The notes: generated by a model from the sequence alone, not told the origin. A stretch of DNA of 64,000 nt from Flavobacterium akiainvivens (GCF_001278115.1 NZ_LIYD01000005.1:726903-790902); one strand, 5' to 3'; counted from the stretch's first letter, positions 45,572 to 54,564 are shown. Numbers and translations: made by a program.

Positions 45572-45601
45572 AAAAGCTCCGCAAATTGCGGAGCTTTTTT
45601 T
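45572..45601 (+). terminator. Terminator of sucD
   Basis: The stem GCTCCGC/GCGGAGC with an AAATT loop is flanked by A4 and T7. Confidence 0.85.
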
Positions 45602-45619
45602 ATACTATAATTATTGCTG

Positions 45620-45850
45620 ATTTTTTGTCATTCCTAACGAAACGCAGCGTAGCTGAGGAATCTCTCGTTAAATAAACTCAGCATTTTTTTATTCCTTTCT
45701 TCACGCCCGTCTTTGCGAGCGGAGTTTACGGAGCGTGGCAATCTTTAAAAGCTCATTTTTTCATTCCTTTCTTCACGTCCCGTCATTGCGAGGAGGAACG
45801 ACGAAGCAATCCTGCTAAGTGGCTAAGCGGCTCAGAAGCTAAGCCGCTTT
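45620..45850. repeat. Intergenic repeat cluster between sucD and the DUF4294 gene
   Basis: This fills the 301-nt gap 45550-45850 apart from the sucD terminator. Two direct copies of ATTCCTTTCTTCACG (about 45690 and 45760) are each followed by a GC-richer element of the form GTCNTTGCGAGC/GTCATTGCGAGG. The second runs into AACGACGAAGCAATCC. A related word, CTGAGGAATCTCTCG, is at about 45654. The right end is an 8-bp perfect hairpin AAGCGGCT/AGCCGCTT (about 45816-45842). The GTCATTGCGAGGA...GAAGCAATC pattern is a known kind of dispersed intergenic palindrome in Bacteroidota. Confidence 0.65.
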
Positions 45851-46522
45851 TTACTCAGCTTCCTGTTTTTTCTTCCACGCTTCCTTAAGTGCGGGATAGT
45901 CAATTTTAAACGCGGCATCCTGCTTCACAAGTTTATGCTCCTGAAAAGCTTTTATCAAAAAGCCTTCAATCATAAAGTCTTCGGCCACATTAGCCGGGCT
46001 ATAGGTAGTCTTCAGGTTTATGCTAAACAGGCGCGCCATACGTTGTGACCACCAGGCTTTCCAGCCGCTTTTACGTTCGGTAATCAAATCATAGGTAGTT
46101 ATGCCGGTTTGGCGGTGTATAAGTTTTACCAGTATCTGGCCTTCTTTACGGGTAAGTTTTTTAAGCTGTGCTTCAAACTCGTTGGTAAGGTAATCTTCTA
46201 CAATCTTGGCATATTTTTTCTTCTCCTTCTTTGTCTTTAGTTTTTTCATGTTGGCATCCAGCATGGCCAGCCTGTCAGCCGCAACTTTGGCATAAGGGTA
46301 TACCTTAAGCACACGCCTCTGTAAAAGGGCAAGCTGCTTCTTTAAGTCTGCCGAAGCCGCTTCCTCGTCATCAGCACCGCCTATAACCAGCGTACGCAAC
46401 TGCTCCCTAAACACAATAGAGTCGTTATCAAGGCTGTCCTGCTGTGCCGTTTCGGGCACCTGGGCCTTGGCGCTAAGCGTAAAAAGAAGTAAAAACAGTA
46501 GGTATAGCGGCGATTTCATCAT
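45851..46522 (-). CDS. DUF4294-domain exported protein
   Basis: 223 residues with a signal peptide (ending SAKAQ). The conserved DUF4294 core (about 70-180) reads VLKVYPYAKVAADRL, YLTNEFEAQLKKLTRKEGQI, LVKLIHRQTGITTYDLI and AWWSQRMARLFSINLK. It is a Bacteroidota-specific periplasmic family of unknown function. It is divergent from the M42 peptidase gene. Confidence 0.85.
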   Translation of the reverse strand: MMKSPLYLLFLLLFTLSAKAQVPETAQQDSLDNDSIVFREQLRTLVIGGADDEEAASADLKKQLALLQRRVLKVYPYAKVAADRLAMLDANMKKLKTKKEKKKYAKIVEDYLTNEFEAQLKKLTRKEGQILVKLIHRQTGITTYDLITERKSGWKAWWSQRMARLFSINLKTTYSPANVAEDFMIEGFLIKAFQEHKLVKQDAAFKIDYPALKEAWKKKQEAE

Positions 46523-46598
46523 AAAAAATTTACTTCAAAAATATAGATTTATCTATAACGCTGTATTGCATTTTGTATTTTAGCGTAAAATTATATTT

Positions 46599-47690
46599 AT
46601 GTCAGATAAAACCCTGCTTAACGATGCCTCAATGGCATTTTTAGAAAAATACCTTAATAATGCATCGCCTACAGGCTACGAAGCCGAAGGCCAGAAAATA
46701 TGGATGGAGTACCTTAAACCTTATGTAGATACGTTTATTACCGATACTTATGGTACGGCTGTAGGTGTTATTAATCCGGATGCTCCTTATAAAGTAGTAA
46801 TTGAAGGCCACAGCGACGAAATTTCGTGGTATGTAAATTATATTACAGATAACGGATTGATATATGTTATACGCAACGGTGGTAGCGACCAGATGATTGC
46901 CCCAAGCAAGCGCGTAAACATACACACCAAAAACGGCATTGTAAAAGGCGTATTTGGCTGGCCTGCCATACACACCCGCAACCGTGGCGGTAAAGACGAA
47001 GCCCCGAAAATTGAAACTATATTTATAGATCTGGGCTGTAATACTAAAGAAGAAGTAGAAAAACTGGGCGTGCACGTGGGCTGTGTGATTACATACCCTG
47101 ATGAGTTTATGGTGCTTAACGAAAATAAGTTTGTGTGCCGCGCGTTAGACAACCGTATGGGGGGCTTTATGATTGCCGAAGTAGCAAGGCTTTTAAAAGA
47201 AAAAGGCAAAAAACTACCATTTGGCCTATATATAACCAACTCAGTTCAGGAAGAAGTAGGGCTTAGGGGTGCCGAGATGATTACCAAAACAATCCGCCCT
47301 AATGTGGCTATTGTTACTGATGTGTGCCACGACAGCACTACGCCTATGATAGACAAGCGCATTGAAGGTGAAACCCAGATTGGCAAAGGCCCGGTTATTA
47401 CCTATGCTCCGGCCGTGCAAAACAAGCTGCGCGACCTTATTGTAGAAACTGCCGAAAAGAACGAGATTCCGTTTCAGCGCCTGGCTTCAAGCCGTGTAAC
47501 GGGTACTGATACCGATGCTTTTGCCTACAGCAATGGCGGTGTGGCTTCGGCGCTTATATCGCTGCCGCTGCGCTATATGCACACCACGGTAGAAATGGTG
47601 CATAAAGAAGACGTTGAAAATGTAATCAAACTGATATATGAAACCGTGCTTAAAATAGAAGAAGGCGAAACGTTTTCATATTTTAACTAA
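46599..47690 (+). CDS. M42-family zinc aminopeptidase
   Basis: 363 residues. Metal-site motifs: IEGHSDEISW (His-x-Asp), RALDNRMGGF (bridging Asp) and NSVQEEVGLRGAEM (catalytic and ligand Glu), with TDVCHDS and a late His in LPLRYMHTTVEMVH. It is cytoplasmic, related to FrvX/glutamyl aminopeptidases, and trims peptides. It is monocistronic, with a terminator at 47712. Confidence 0.92.
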   Translation: MSDKTLLNDASMAFLEKYLNNASPTGYEAEGQKIWMEYLKPYVDTFITDTYGTAVGVINPDAPYKVVIEGHSDEISWYVNYITDNGLIYVIRNGGSDQMIAPSKRVNIHTKNGIVKGVFGWPAIHTRNRGGKDEAPKIETIFIDLGCNTKEEVEKLGVHVGCVITYPDEFMVLNENKFVCRALDNRMGGFMIAEVARLLKEKGKKLPFGLYITNSVQEEVGLRGAEMITKTIRPNVAIVTDVCHDSTTPMIDKRIEGETQIGKGPVITYAPAVQNKLRDLIVETAEKNEIPFQRLASSRVTGTDTDAFAYSNGGVASALISLPLRYMHTTVEMVHKEDVENVIKLIYETVLKIEEGETFSYFN

Positions 47691-47711
47691 AAGCATTACA
47701 CTTTTAATAAC

Positions 47712-47746
47712 AAACCCTGCTGCTTTTGTAGCAGGGTTTTATTTTT
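47712..47746 (+). terminator. Terminator of the M42 peptidase gene
   Basis: A 12-bp stem (AAACCCTGCTGC/GTAGCAGGGTTT, loop TTTT, one G-T pair) is followed by TATTTTT. Confidence 0.85.
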
Positions 47747-47863
47747 ATCATTTAATTGGCATATTGCTTACACATACCATTATTTTTATTAATTTGGCTG
47801 CTAAAGAGGATGATTTCTCTCCTTAAAGAAGGAATTGCTTTTTAAGAATTGAATATCACTACA

Positions 47864-49108
47864 ATGTCAGTTTTACAAAAAACAGGGTCAGAACAGGCCA
47901 TAGAATTAGAAGATAAATACGGGGCACATAACTACCACCCGCTACCGGTTGTATTAAGCAGGGGAGAGGGCGTATATGTGTGGGATGTTGAAGGCAAAAA
48001 GTATTACGATTTCCTTTCGGCATACTCAGCCGTAAACCAAGGGCACTGCCACCCAAAAATTATTGCTGCAATGGTTAATCAGGCACAAACATTAACCCTA
48101 ACCAGCCGTGCGTTTTATAACGACCAATTGGGTAAGTATGAAGAGTTTGTTACAAAATACTTTGGGTTTGACAAGGTTCTGCCCATGAATACCGGTGCCG
48201 AAGCCGTAGAAACCGCAATAAAGCTGTGCCGCAAATGGGCGTATGAGCGCAAAGGCATTGCCGAACAGGAAGCCAAAATAATTGTATGCGAAAACAATTT
48301 CCACGGGCGTACCACTACTATAATATCATTCAGTAATGATGAAAATGCCCGTAAAAACTTTGGCCCTTACACGGCAGGCTTCATTAAAATAGCTTATGAC
48401 GACCTTGATGCCCTTGAGCAGGTTTTGGCAACTGAAACAAACATAGCGGGCTTTTTGGTAGAGCCCATACAGGGAGAAGCCGGGGTGTATGTTCCGCAGG
48501 AAGGCTATTTGGCAAAAGCCAAAGCCCTGTGTGAAAAACACAACGTACTCTTTATTGCAGATGAAGTTCAGACAGGCATAGCCCGTACCGGCAAGCTACT
48601 GGCAGTACACCATGAAAACGTACAGCCCGATATTCTTATACTGGGCAAAGCATTAAGCGGTGGTGTATATCCTGTAAGTGCAGTATTGGCTAATGACAGT
48701 ATAATGGGTGTTATAAAGCCCGGCCAGCACGGTTCTACCTTTGGGGGCAACCCGGTGGCTGCGGCAGTGGCCGTGGCTGCACTAAATGTGGTTGAAGATG
48801 AAAACCTTGCTGCCAATGCAGAAAATCTGGGCAACCTTTTCAGGGAAAAAATGAATGCGTATATTGCGGGTAGTAAAATAGTATCTGCCGTGCGCGGAAA
48901 AGGGCTTCTTAATGCAATTGTTATTAACGATACCGAAGACAGCTCTACCGCATGGGATGTATGTGTGGCCCTGAAAGATAACGGCCTGCTGGCCAAGCCT
49001 ACACACGGCAATATTATTCGTTTTGCGCCGCCGCTGGTAATGAATGAAGAGCAGCTAAATGAATGTGTTGCCATCATAACCACCACGCTGCAGGCTTTTG
49101 AACAGTAA
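47864..49108 (+). CDS. rocD: Ornithine--oxo-acid transaminase
   Basis: 414 residues from the ATG at 47864 (a TTG 15 nt upstream is in frame). A class III aminotransferase with the OAT signatures [29 protein letters not shown] and FIADEVQTG. The PLP Lys262 is in [12 protein letters not shown]. It converts ornithine to glutamate semialdehyde, linking arginine and proline metabolism. Confidence 0.95.
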   Translation: MSVLQKTGSEQAIELEDKYGAHNYHPLPVVLSRGEGVYVWDVEGKKYYDFLSAYSAVNQGHCHPKIIAAMVNQAQTLTLTSRAFYNDQLGKYEEFVTKYFGFDKVLPMNTGAEAVETAIKLCRKWAYERKGIAEQEAKIIVCENNFHGRTTTIISFSNDENARKNFGPYTAGFIKIAYDDLDALEQVLATETNIAGFLVEPIQGEAGVYVPQEGYLAKAKALCEKHNVLFIADEVQTGIARTGKLLAVHHENVQPDILILGKALSGGVYPVSAVLANDSIMGVIKPGQHGSTFGGNPVAAAVAVAALNVVEDENLAANAENLGNLFREKMNAYIAGSKIVSAVRGKGLLNAIVINDTEDSSTAWDVCVALKDNGLLAKPTHGNIIRFAPPLVMNEEQLNECVAIITTTLQAFEQ

Positions 49109-49145
49109 ACAATTATGAAGTTATAAACAACCAAAACAATTATTT

Positions 49146-49622
49146 ATGGATTACAAATCTCCATTTGAGTCTGAGCAAAGCTCTCAGTTTGACAATTTTG
49201 AATTACACGTTAATGCCGAAGCCCAGTCTTTTTTACGTGAAACGGCTAAGTGGGCTACTTTCCTTTCTATCCTTGGTTTTATAGGCCTTGGCTTTATGCT
49301 GCTTGGAGGTATATTTATGATGGCCTTAGGCAGCAGCCTTGCAACTGCAGGAAGCCCAATGTCTGGGGTAGTAGTGGGGCTTATATACCTTATTATGGCA
49401 GGGCTTTATTTCTTTCCGATACTTTACCTTAACAGGTTTGCAAGTAAAATAAAAGATGCGCTAAACTCTAACAGGACAGATATACTTACCGAGGCTTTTG
49501 GCAACCTTAAGTCGCACTACAAATTTGTAGGCATAGCAACCATAGTGGGTATTGCGTTGTTCATATTGTTCTTTATTATAGGTATTGTGGCCGCCATGGG
49601 TGCAGCTGCCGGTGCTTACTAA
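49146..49622 (+). CDS. DUF5362-type membrane protein
   Basis: 158 residues. A polar N-terminus (1-30) is followed by membrane helices at about 38-62, 75-98 and 125-155, separated by a basic, helical loop (LNRFASKIKDALNSNRTD). It matches the DUF5362 pattern of small Bacteroidota membrane proteins. The function is unknown. It is 37 nt downstream of rocD with its own terminator. Confidence 0.75.
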   Translation: MDYKSPFESEQSSQFDNFELHVNAEAQSFLRETAKWATFLSILGFIGLGFMLLGGIFMMALGSSLATAGSPMSGVVVGLIYLIMAGLYFFPILYLNRFASKIKDALNSNRTDILTEAFGNLKSHYKFVGIATIVGIALFILFFIIGIVAAMGAAAGAY

Positions 49623-49642
49623 AAATAAAATCTTTACTATTT

Positions 49643-49676
49643 AAAAGCCGTCTCACCGTTGTGGGGCGGCTTTTTT
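49643..49676 (+). terminator. Terminator after the DUF5362 gene
   Basis: A 10-bp stem GCCGTCTCAC/GTGGGGCGGC (two G-T pairs) is followed by T6. Confidence 0.8.
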
Positions 49677-49802
49677 GCTTTTATGCCCTGCGGCTTCGGT
49701 AATCGCGGTAATTATGTAGGTCAACAGGCTGTTTCAGGGGGTGGTTTTTCTTACAGTACGGGCTATTTTTGAAACTGTGAAAAACTTACATAACTATTAA
49801 AA

Positions 49803-50744
49803 ATGAAGAAAAGACTATTTTTAGGAGCAGTACTATTTAGTGCAATGTTTAGTGCCCAGGCACAGTATGCAACAGGTTTTGAAGAATCAGAAAATTTTGC
49901 AGCAGGTGAAACGGTAGACGCCCAGGGCGATGGCGCATGGTATTCTATGACCGAAGGTAATGAAACAACCGTATCTTCTGCCTATGCAGCTACAGGGAGT
50001 AATTCGGTAAAAATTTCGGGCAACGGTGCCGCTGAAGACAGCGATGCCGACCCAACAGGTTTTTATGGTGGCTTATTTACACACGAGTTTGATGTATACA
50101 CTATCTCCCAGGATTTATACCTGAACGAATCAGACAGCGAATCAGGGGCAAGCCTGTATTTTAACAGCCTTAATTATGACCAGAGTGCTTATCCTTATGC
50201 GGGTTATGCCGTTTTGTTTAGTGGGGATGACGCTATTTATGCCTATGACTATGATAGCGAAGAGTATGTTGGTTTATCTTATTTTCCGGTAGGCGAGTGG
50301 TTTAACCTTTCTTATACCTGCGATGTAACTAACAACATTATTACTTACTACCTTAACGGCGAAGAAATAGGCCAGACTGCCTTTGCTGATGGCAGTGGTA
50401 TTTATGCCGACCTGCTACAGTACTATACCTATGGTGGTACAACCGACTTTTATATTGATAACGTAAGCCTTTACTCAGGCACGCTTAGCACTAAAAGTGT
50501 ACAGGCGCTTACATTTTCAATATATCCTAACCCGGCTGTAGATGTAATTACCATTAGCAATGCAGATAGTGCACTTGTAAACGGTATACAGGTGGCTGAT
50601 GTAAACGGGCGTATTGTAAAATCGGCAAAATATGATGGTATTGCTACTGCCCAGCTTAGCCTTGCCGACCTTAACAGCGGTGTGTACATGGTAACTGTAA
50701 CATCTGAAAAAGGTGCTGTTACAAAGAAAATCGTTAAAAATTAG
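49803..50744 (+). CDS. T9SS-secreted protein with lectin/LamG-like domain
   Basis: 313 residues. After the signal peptide (ending FSAQAQ), residues about 22-230 look like a concanavalin-type jelly roll (YATGFEESENF, SVKISGNGAAED, WFNLSYTCDVTNNIITYYLN, TDFYIDNVSLYSG). Residues about 240-313 form a type A T9SS sorting domain (FSIYPNPAVDVITISN, DLNSGVYMVTV, KKIVKN). It should be surface-attached or released. A -7 element TATTTTTG at 49764-49771 drives it as a single gene. The ligand is unknown. Confidence 0.78.
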   Translation: MKKRLFLGAVLFSAMFSAQAQYATGFEESENFAAGETVDAQGDGAWYSMTEGNETTVSSAYAATGSNSVKISGNGAAEDSDADPTGFYGGLFTHEFDVYTISQDLYLNESDSESGASLYFNSLNYDQSAYPYAGYAVLFSGDDAIYAYDYDSEEYVGLSYFPVGEWFNLSYTCDVTNNIITYYLNGEEIGQTAFADGSGIYADLLQYYTYGGTTDFYIDNVSLYSGTLSTKSVQALTFSIYPNPAVDVITISNADSALVNGIQVADVNGRIVKSAKYDGIATAQLSLADLNSGVYMVTVTSEKGAVTKKIVKN

Positions 50745-50767
50745 TACCTACATATTTATATATAACC

Positions 50768-50805
50768 AAACGCCCCCTGCTTAGCGGCAGGGGGCGTTTA
50801 CTTTT
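50768..50805. terminator. Strong terminator shared by convergent genes
   Basis: A perfect 13-bp stem (50768-50780 with 50787-50799, loop TTAGCG). It lies between the T9SS gene and the DCC gene and should work for both. Confidence 0.85.
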
Positions 50806-51217
50806 ATAAAAATTTGGCCTTAAGCTCTGGTGTGGGTATCATGCAGGCATCTTTTTTACCATACCACTTGTAGCGGTTTCGGGCTACATAATCATATACT
50901 TTATTGCTCAGCCATTTAGGCAGTATTTTAAAAGCCCCCAGTAGCGAATAAATTCCCCCAAGGCCGGTAGCAATGTTAAGCGCTGCTTCGGCTTTATAGT
51001 AATAGGCTTTTCCGGGTTCGTATAAAATTATTGAATCCGTTTTAGAAACATCTACACCTATATGTTTAATGATTTCCTGCCCCAGTTCACTTTGCAGCGC
51101 CACAAACCTGAAGTCATCATTTTTGTCGTGTTTTATAATAAACTGCACGGTGTTATCGCAAAGGTTGCACACACCATCAAACAGTATTATTTTTTTATCT
51201 TTTGGCAAATTTTCCAT
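50804..51217 (-). CDS. DCC (DUF393) thiol-disulfide oxidoreductase family protein
   Basis: 137 residues from the ATG at 51217 (a GTG three codons upstream is possible). The defining motif is ILFDGVCNLCDNTVQFI, with the DGxCxLC signature near residue 16-21. The C-terminal segment SNKVYDYVARNRYKWYG is also typical. It is likely a cytoplasmic redox protein; substrates are unknown. It follows mutS2 by about 35 nt. Confidence 0.88.
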   Translation of the reverse strand: MENLPKDKKIILFDGVCNLCDNTVQFIIKHDKNDDFRFVALQSELGQEIIKHIGVDVSKTDSIILYEPGKAYYYKAEAALNIATGLGGIYSLLGAFKILPKWLSNKVYDYVARNRYKWYGKKDACMIPTPELKAKFL

Positions 51218-51251
51218 AATTGACACACTAAAAAATTAAGCCGTTGCTACA

Positions 51252-53420
51252 TTATTTCTTCATAGCTTCTACCAACTCAAGGCTTTCTAAATCAACCTTG
51301 CTGGTAAATACACCATAATTAACCGTTGCTTTTTTCTTTTCTATAGCTTCCAGCGTACCCACGGCCTTGCCGTCTATCATGCGCACGCGGTCGCCTATTC
51401 TAATGGCAGCTTTGGGCTTGGGTGCTTCGGCTTCTTTTATTTTCTTCTCTTTTTTCTCCTCGCGGATTTCCTCAACCTTAACCTGTACTTCTGCTATGAT
51501 TTTCTTTTGCTCAACCTCTTTTTTCTTTTTCTCTTTCGGTTCCAGCTTTTTACGTTTGGAGTTTTCAATCTCCACCATCTTTAAAAATTCGCCAATAAGC
51601 TCCTTCTTGTTGCGGTTGTTAAAGTATTTCTCGCTAATATCATCCAGCTTTTGGCCCATGTAAATCAGGCGCTGGTTGGCATCATACAACTCCTGGTAGC
51701 TTTCCAGCTTTTGCTGTATTTTGGTGTTGATGTTTTCCATCTTTTTGCCTTCCTCACGTGCGCGGATCTCCTCTTCCTTAAGGTTTTGCGACGTTTTCTC
51801 CAGCTTGCTGCGTTCTTTTTGCAGGTTGGCAATGGTTTTATCAAAACGTACCTTACTGCCTTCAATCTTCTTCTTGGCGCGGTTTATCAACCCGTAAGGG
51901 ATACCGTTTTTCTGCGCCACTTCAAATGTAAACGAGCTACCGGCCTGGCCAAGGATTAGCTTGTACATAGGCTCCAGGCTTTTCTCGTCAAAAAGCATGT
52001 TGGCGTTGGTGGCAAACGGCAGTTCATCGGCCAGTATCTTAAGGTTGGTATAGTGCGTGGTAATGATACCAAAAGCCTCACGATGGTAAAACTCCTCAAG
52101 GAAAACTTCCGCAAGCGCACCACCCAGCTCGGGGTCTGACCCCGTACCAAATTCGTCTATCAAAAACAGCGTACGGTCGTTACACTTACGTAAAAAGTAG
52201 TTCATGTTCTTAAGGCGGTAACTGTAGGTACTCAAGTGATTTTCAATACTTTGGTTATCCCCAATATCAGTCATAATGCGGTCAAACAAAAACGTTTCGC
52301 TGCGTTCATGTACCGGTATAAGCAGGCCGCATTGCAGCATAAGTTGCAGCAGGCCAATGGTTTTTAGCGTAATACTTTTACCACCGGCGTTAGGTCCCGA
52401 TATTACTATAATGCGGTTATCTTCCTTAAGCTCTATGGTTTGCGGATAGGTAGGCTGGTTCTTGGCCCTGTTGTTACTAAACAATATAGGGTGGTATGCC
52501 TCACGGAAATACAGCCTTTTTTCAGATGTAATATTGGGCAACAACCCGTTAATACGTTTGGCATATTTTGCCTTTGCAGAAATTACATCTATATCGGTAA
52601 GAAAGTCCTGATAGTCATACAACAACGGCACAAATGGCCTAACCAATGTGCTCAGCTGCTTTAATATGCGCTTTATTTCTTCTTTTTCCTCATACTCAAA
52701 ATTGTTCAGCTCACGCGAATGCCGCAGGGTGGCTTCGGGCTCTATGTAGGCAATACTGCCCGTTTTAGAGCTACCCAGTATGCTGCCTTTAACCTTGCGG
52801 CGGTACATAGCCAAAACGGCCAGCACGCGGCGGTTTTCTACCACGGTTTCCTTAATATCATCAAGGTAGCCCAGGCTGTTGTACTGGGTAAGCGCCATGG
52901 TAAAGCTTTGGTTTATCTTGGTCTTAACAAGGTTCATTTCCCGGCGGATGTTAGCCAGCTCAGGCGATGCATCGTCTTTAACCTCGCCGTATTTGTCTAT
53001 TACCTTGTCTATGAATTTTAGGATATCCTTGGTATATTCTACCTGTAGCGCACGGTTGTTGAGCGTAGGGTAGTAGTCTTCAAACTTTTCGAGGAATTTA
53101 ATGAGCGTATTTACCGTTTCGCTCAGGTTGGCTATTTTCCTGAAAGCAGGCGCATCAAGGTAACTGTCTTCTATAGCCAGGAATTTTATTTCGTTGAATA
53201 TCGGGTCAAACCCGTGGTTGGGCAGTGCGTTATTGTTATCGAAAGACGACACGTATTCCGAAGTCTGGTGCAGGGCTTCCATAAGCGTGTCCCTGTTTTT
53301 AAACGGAACAATCTGGAGCGCCTTTTCCATACCGGGTTCGGTAACGCAGCCCGATGACACCGCCTCGAGCACGGTGCCAAATTCTAAATCTTTAAGGGTT
53401 TTATCTGTAATACTAATCAT
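51252..53420 (-). CDS. mutS2: MutS2-type ATPase lacking the Smr domain
   Basis: 722 residues from the ATG at 53420. Domains: lever/clamp-like helices (about 1-310); the MutS ATPase with Walker A SGPNAGGKSITLKT, Walker B LFLIDEFGTGSDPELGG and the THYTNLK switch (about 320-500); a long coiled coil (about 510-660); and a C-terminal KOW-like barrel (IRIGDRVRMIDGKAVGTLEAI) ending at LESLELVEAMKK. The Smr nuclease domain of longer MutS2 proteins is absent, as in many Flavobacteria. MutS2 acts on branched DNA or collided ribosomes. It is divergent from ung. Confidence 0.92.
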   Translation of the reverse strand: MISITDKTLKDLEFGTVLEAVSSGCVTEPGMEKALQIVPFKNRDTLMEALHQTSEYVSSFDNNNALPNHGFDPIFNEIKFLAIEDSYLDAPAFRKIANLSETVNTLIKFLEKFEDYYPTLNNRALQVEYTKDILKFIDKVIDKYGEVKDDASPELANIRREMNLVKTKINQSFTMALTQYNSLGYLDDIKETVVENRRVLAVLAMYRRKVKGSILGSSKTGSIAYIEPEATLRHSRELNNFEYEEKEEIKRILKQLSTLVRPFVPLLYDYQDFLTDIDVISAKAKYAKRINGLLPNITSEKRLYFREAYHPILFSNNRAKNQPTYPQTIELKEDNRIIVISGPNAGGKSITLKTIGLLQLMLQCGLLIPVHERSETFLFDRIMTDIGDNQSIENHLSTYSYRLKNMNYFLRKCNDRTLFLIDEFGTGSDPELGGALAEVFLEEFYHREAFGIITTHYTNLKILADELPFATNANMLFDEKSLEPMYKLILGQAGSSFTFEVAQKNGIPYGLINRAKKKIEGSKVRFDKTIANLQKERSKLEKTSQNLKEEEIRAREEGKKMENINTKIQQKLESYQELYDANQRLIYMGQKLDDISEKYFNNRNKKELIGEFLKMVEIENSKRKKLEPKEKKKKEVEQKKIIAEVQVKVEEIREEKKEKKIKEAEAPKPKAAIRIGDRVRMIDGKAVGTLEAIEKKKATVNYGVFTSKVDLESLELVEAMKK

Positions 53421-53554
53421 TATTATTTTCAAAGCAAAATCTATGCAAATTTACTACATATTGGCTCAGCCTGCACAAATGGCAGTAAAGTTTAATAAAG
53501 GCTGTTTTGCCACAGATTAAAAGATTTACACAGATTCAGTCCGGCGTCTTGTTT

Positions 53555-53626
53555 TTGCCACTAATTTCACGAATTACACAAATTTTGGACATTATAAATT
53601 AGTTGAATTAGTGAAATTCGTGGCAA
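53555..53626. repeat. Intergenic inverted repeat upstream of ung
   Basis: The arms 53555-53575 and 53606-53626 match as complements at 19 of 21 positions. A third related word (GTGTAATTCGTGGC) follows at about 53650. It shares ACGAATT/AATTCGTG words with 2583-2629. The rest of the 277-nt gap is AT-rich with no ORF. Confidence 0.7.
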
Positions 53627-53646
53627 AAAGTATTCGATTCGTTTAA

Positions 53647-53677
53647 TTGGTGTAATTCGTGGCTTAGGTTATATTTG
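53647..53677 (+). promoter_or_regulatory. Promoter of ung
   Basis: TTG (53647-53649) is followed after 20 nt by TATATTTG (53670-53677), 20 nt before the ATG. The -33 box lies just before the third copy of the repeat word, in the repeat-derived region. Confidence 0.65.
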
Positions 53678-53697
53678 CATAACAATCATACAACTAA

Positions 53698-54363
53698 ATG
53701 GACGTAAACATACACCCGTCGTGGAAGGCGGTACTATCATCTGAATTTGAAAAGCCTTACTTTGAGCAGCTTATCCCTTTTGTAAAGGAGCAATATGCAC
53801 ACCACACCTGCTACCCGCCCGGCAAGCAGATTTTCTCTGCGTTTGACCATTGCCCGTTTGACAAACTGGAGGTGGTTATAATAGGGCAGGATCCCTACCA
53901 CGGGCCCGGGCAGGCCAACGGGCTGTGCTTTTCGGTTAACGATGGTATACCTATGCCGCCGTCTTTGCTGAACATCTTCCGCGAGATACAGGCCGATTTG
54001 GGTAAACCGTTTCCGCCGACAGGCAATTTAGAGCGCTGGGCAAGCCAGGGCGTGCTGCTCCTGAACGCCGTACTAACCGTTCGCCAGGGCGAAGCCAACA
54101 GCCACCAGGGCAAAGGGTGGGAAGCCTTTACCGATGCCGTTATCCAGAAAATATCTGACGAAAAAGAAAACGTGGTGTTCCTATTGTGGGGCGGTTCCGC
54201 CAAAAAGAAAGGCGCACGCGTAGACCGCAGCAAACATTTGGTGCTCGAAAGCGGCCACCCGAGCCCACTTAGCGCCAATAAAGGCCATTGGTTTGGCAAC
54301 AGGCACTTTAGCCGTAGCAATGCTTTCCTTGCGGAGAAAGGAAAAAAGCAAATTGAGTGGTAA
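53698..54363 (+). CDS. ung: Uracil-DNA glycosylase, family 1
   Basis: 221 residues. The catalytic water-activating Asp65 is in GQDPYHGPGQANGL, and the minor-groove loop His187 in SGHPSPLSA. The Phe/Asn uracil pocket (LCFSV, LLLNAVLTV) is present. It removes uracil from DNA at the start of base excision repair. Confidence 0.97.
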   Translation: MDVNIHPSWKAVLSSEFEKPYFEQLIPFVKEQYAHHTCYPPGKQIFSAFDHCPFDKLEVVIIGQDPYHGPGQANGLCFSVNDGIPMPPSLLNIFREIQADLGKPFPPTGNLERWASQGVLLLNAVLTVRQGEANSHQGKGWEAFTDAVIQKISDEKENVVFLLWGGSAKKKGARVDRSKHLVLESGHPSPLSANKGHWFGNRHFSRSNAFLAEKGKKQIEW

Positions 54364-54390
54364 CCTGCTTTTTGTTTTTAAGACAAGAAT

Positions 54391-54501
54391 CCCGTAGGGA
54401 CCGCATATTTATAGAAAAAATCATTGGTTTAGAGAGATAGCTTCTATGGAACTCGTGCAACGATTGCATTTGATTTGCTATAAATATGCCGTCCCTCCGG
54501 G
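54391..54501. repeat. Dispersed intergenic inverted repeat (CCGTAGGGAC type)
   Basis: The arms 54391-54414 and 54478-54501 are complementary at about 22 of 24 positions and enclose 63 nt. The form CCCGTAGGGAC...GCATATTTATAG with its inverse is a recurrent intergenic element in Flavobacteria. A further small palindrome (CCCGGTAGCTATCGGGA, about 54535-54551) lies to the right. Nothing coding occurs between ung and the GH3 gene. Confidence 0.7.
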
Positions 54502-54564
54502 GCTCTTTGCGCATCTTTATGTCTTCTTTGCGTCCCGGTAGCTATCGGGATCGTGAAACTACAA

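Noticed and set aside
45690..45800. CRISPR-like direct repeats
   Set aside because: Only two copies, unequal spacers and known dispersed-repeat words; no cas genes nearby.
48568..49134. 188-residue minus-strand frame antisense to rocD
   Set aside because: A shadow of the rocD frame, rich in Ser/Pro/Thr as expected from antisense reading.
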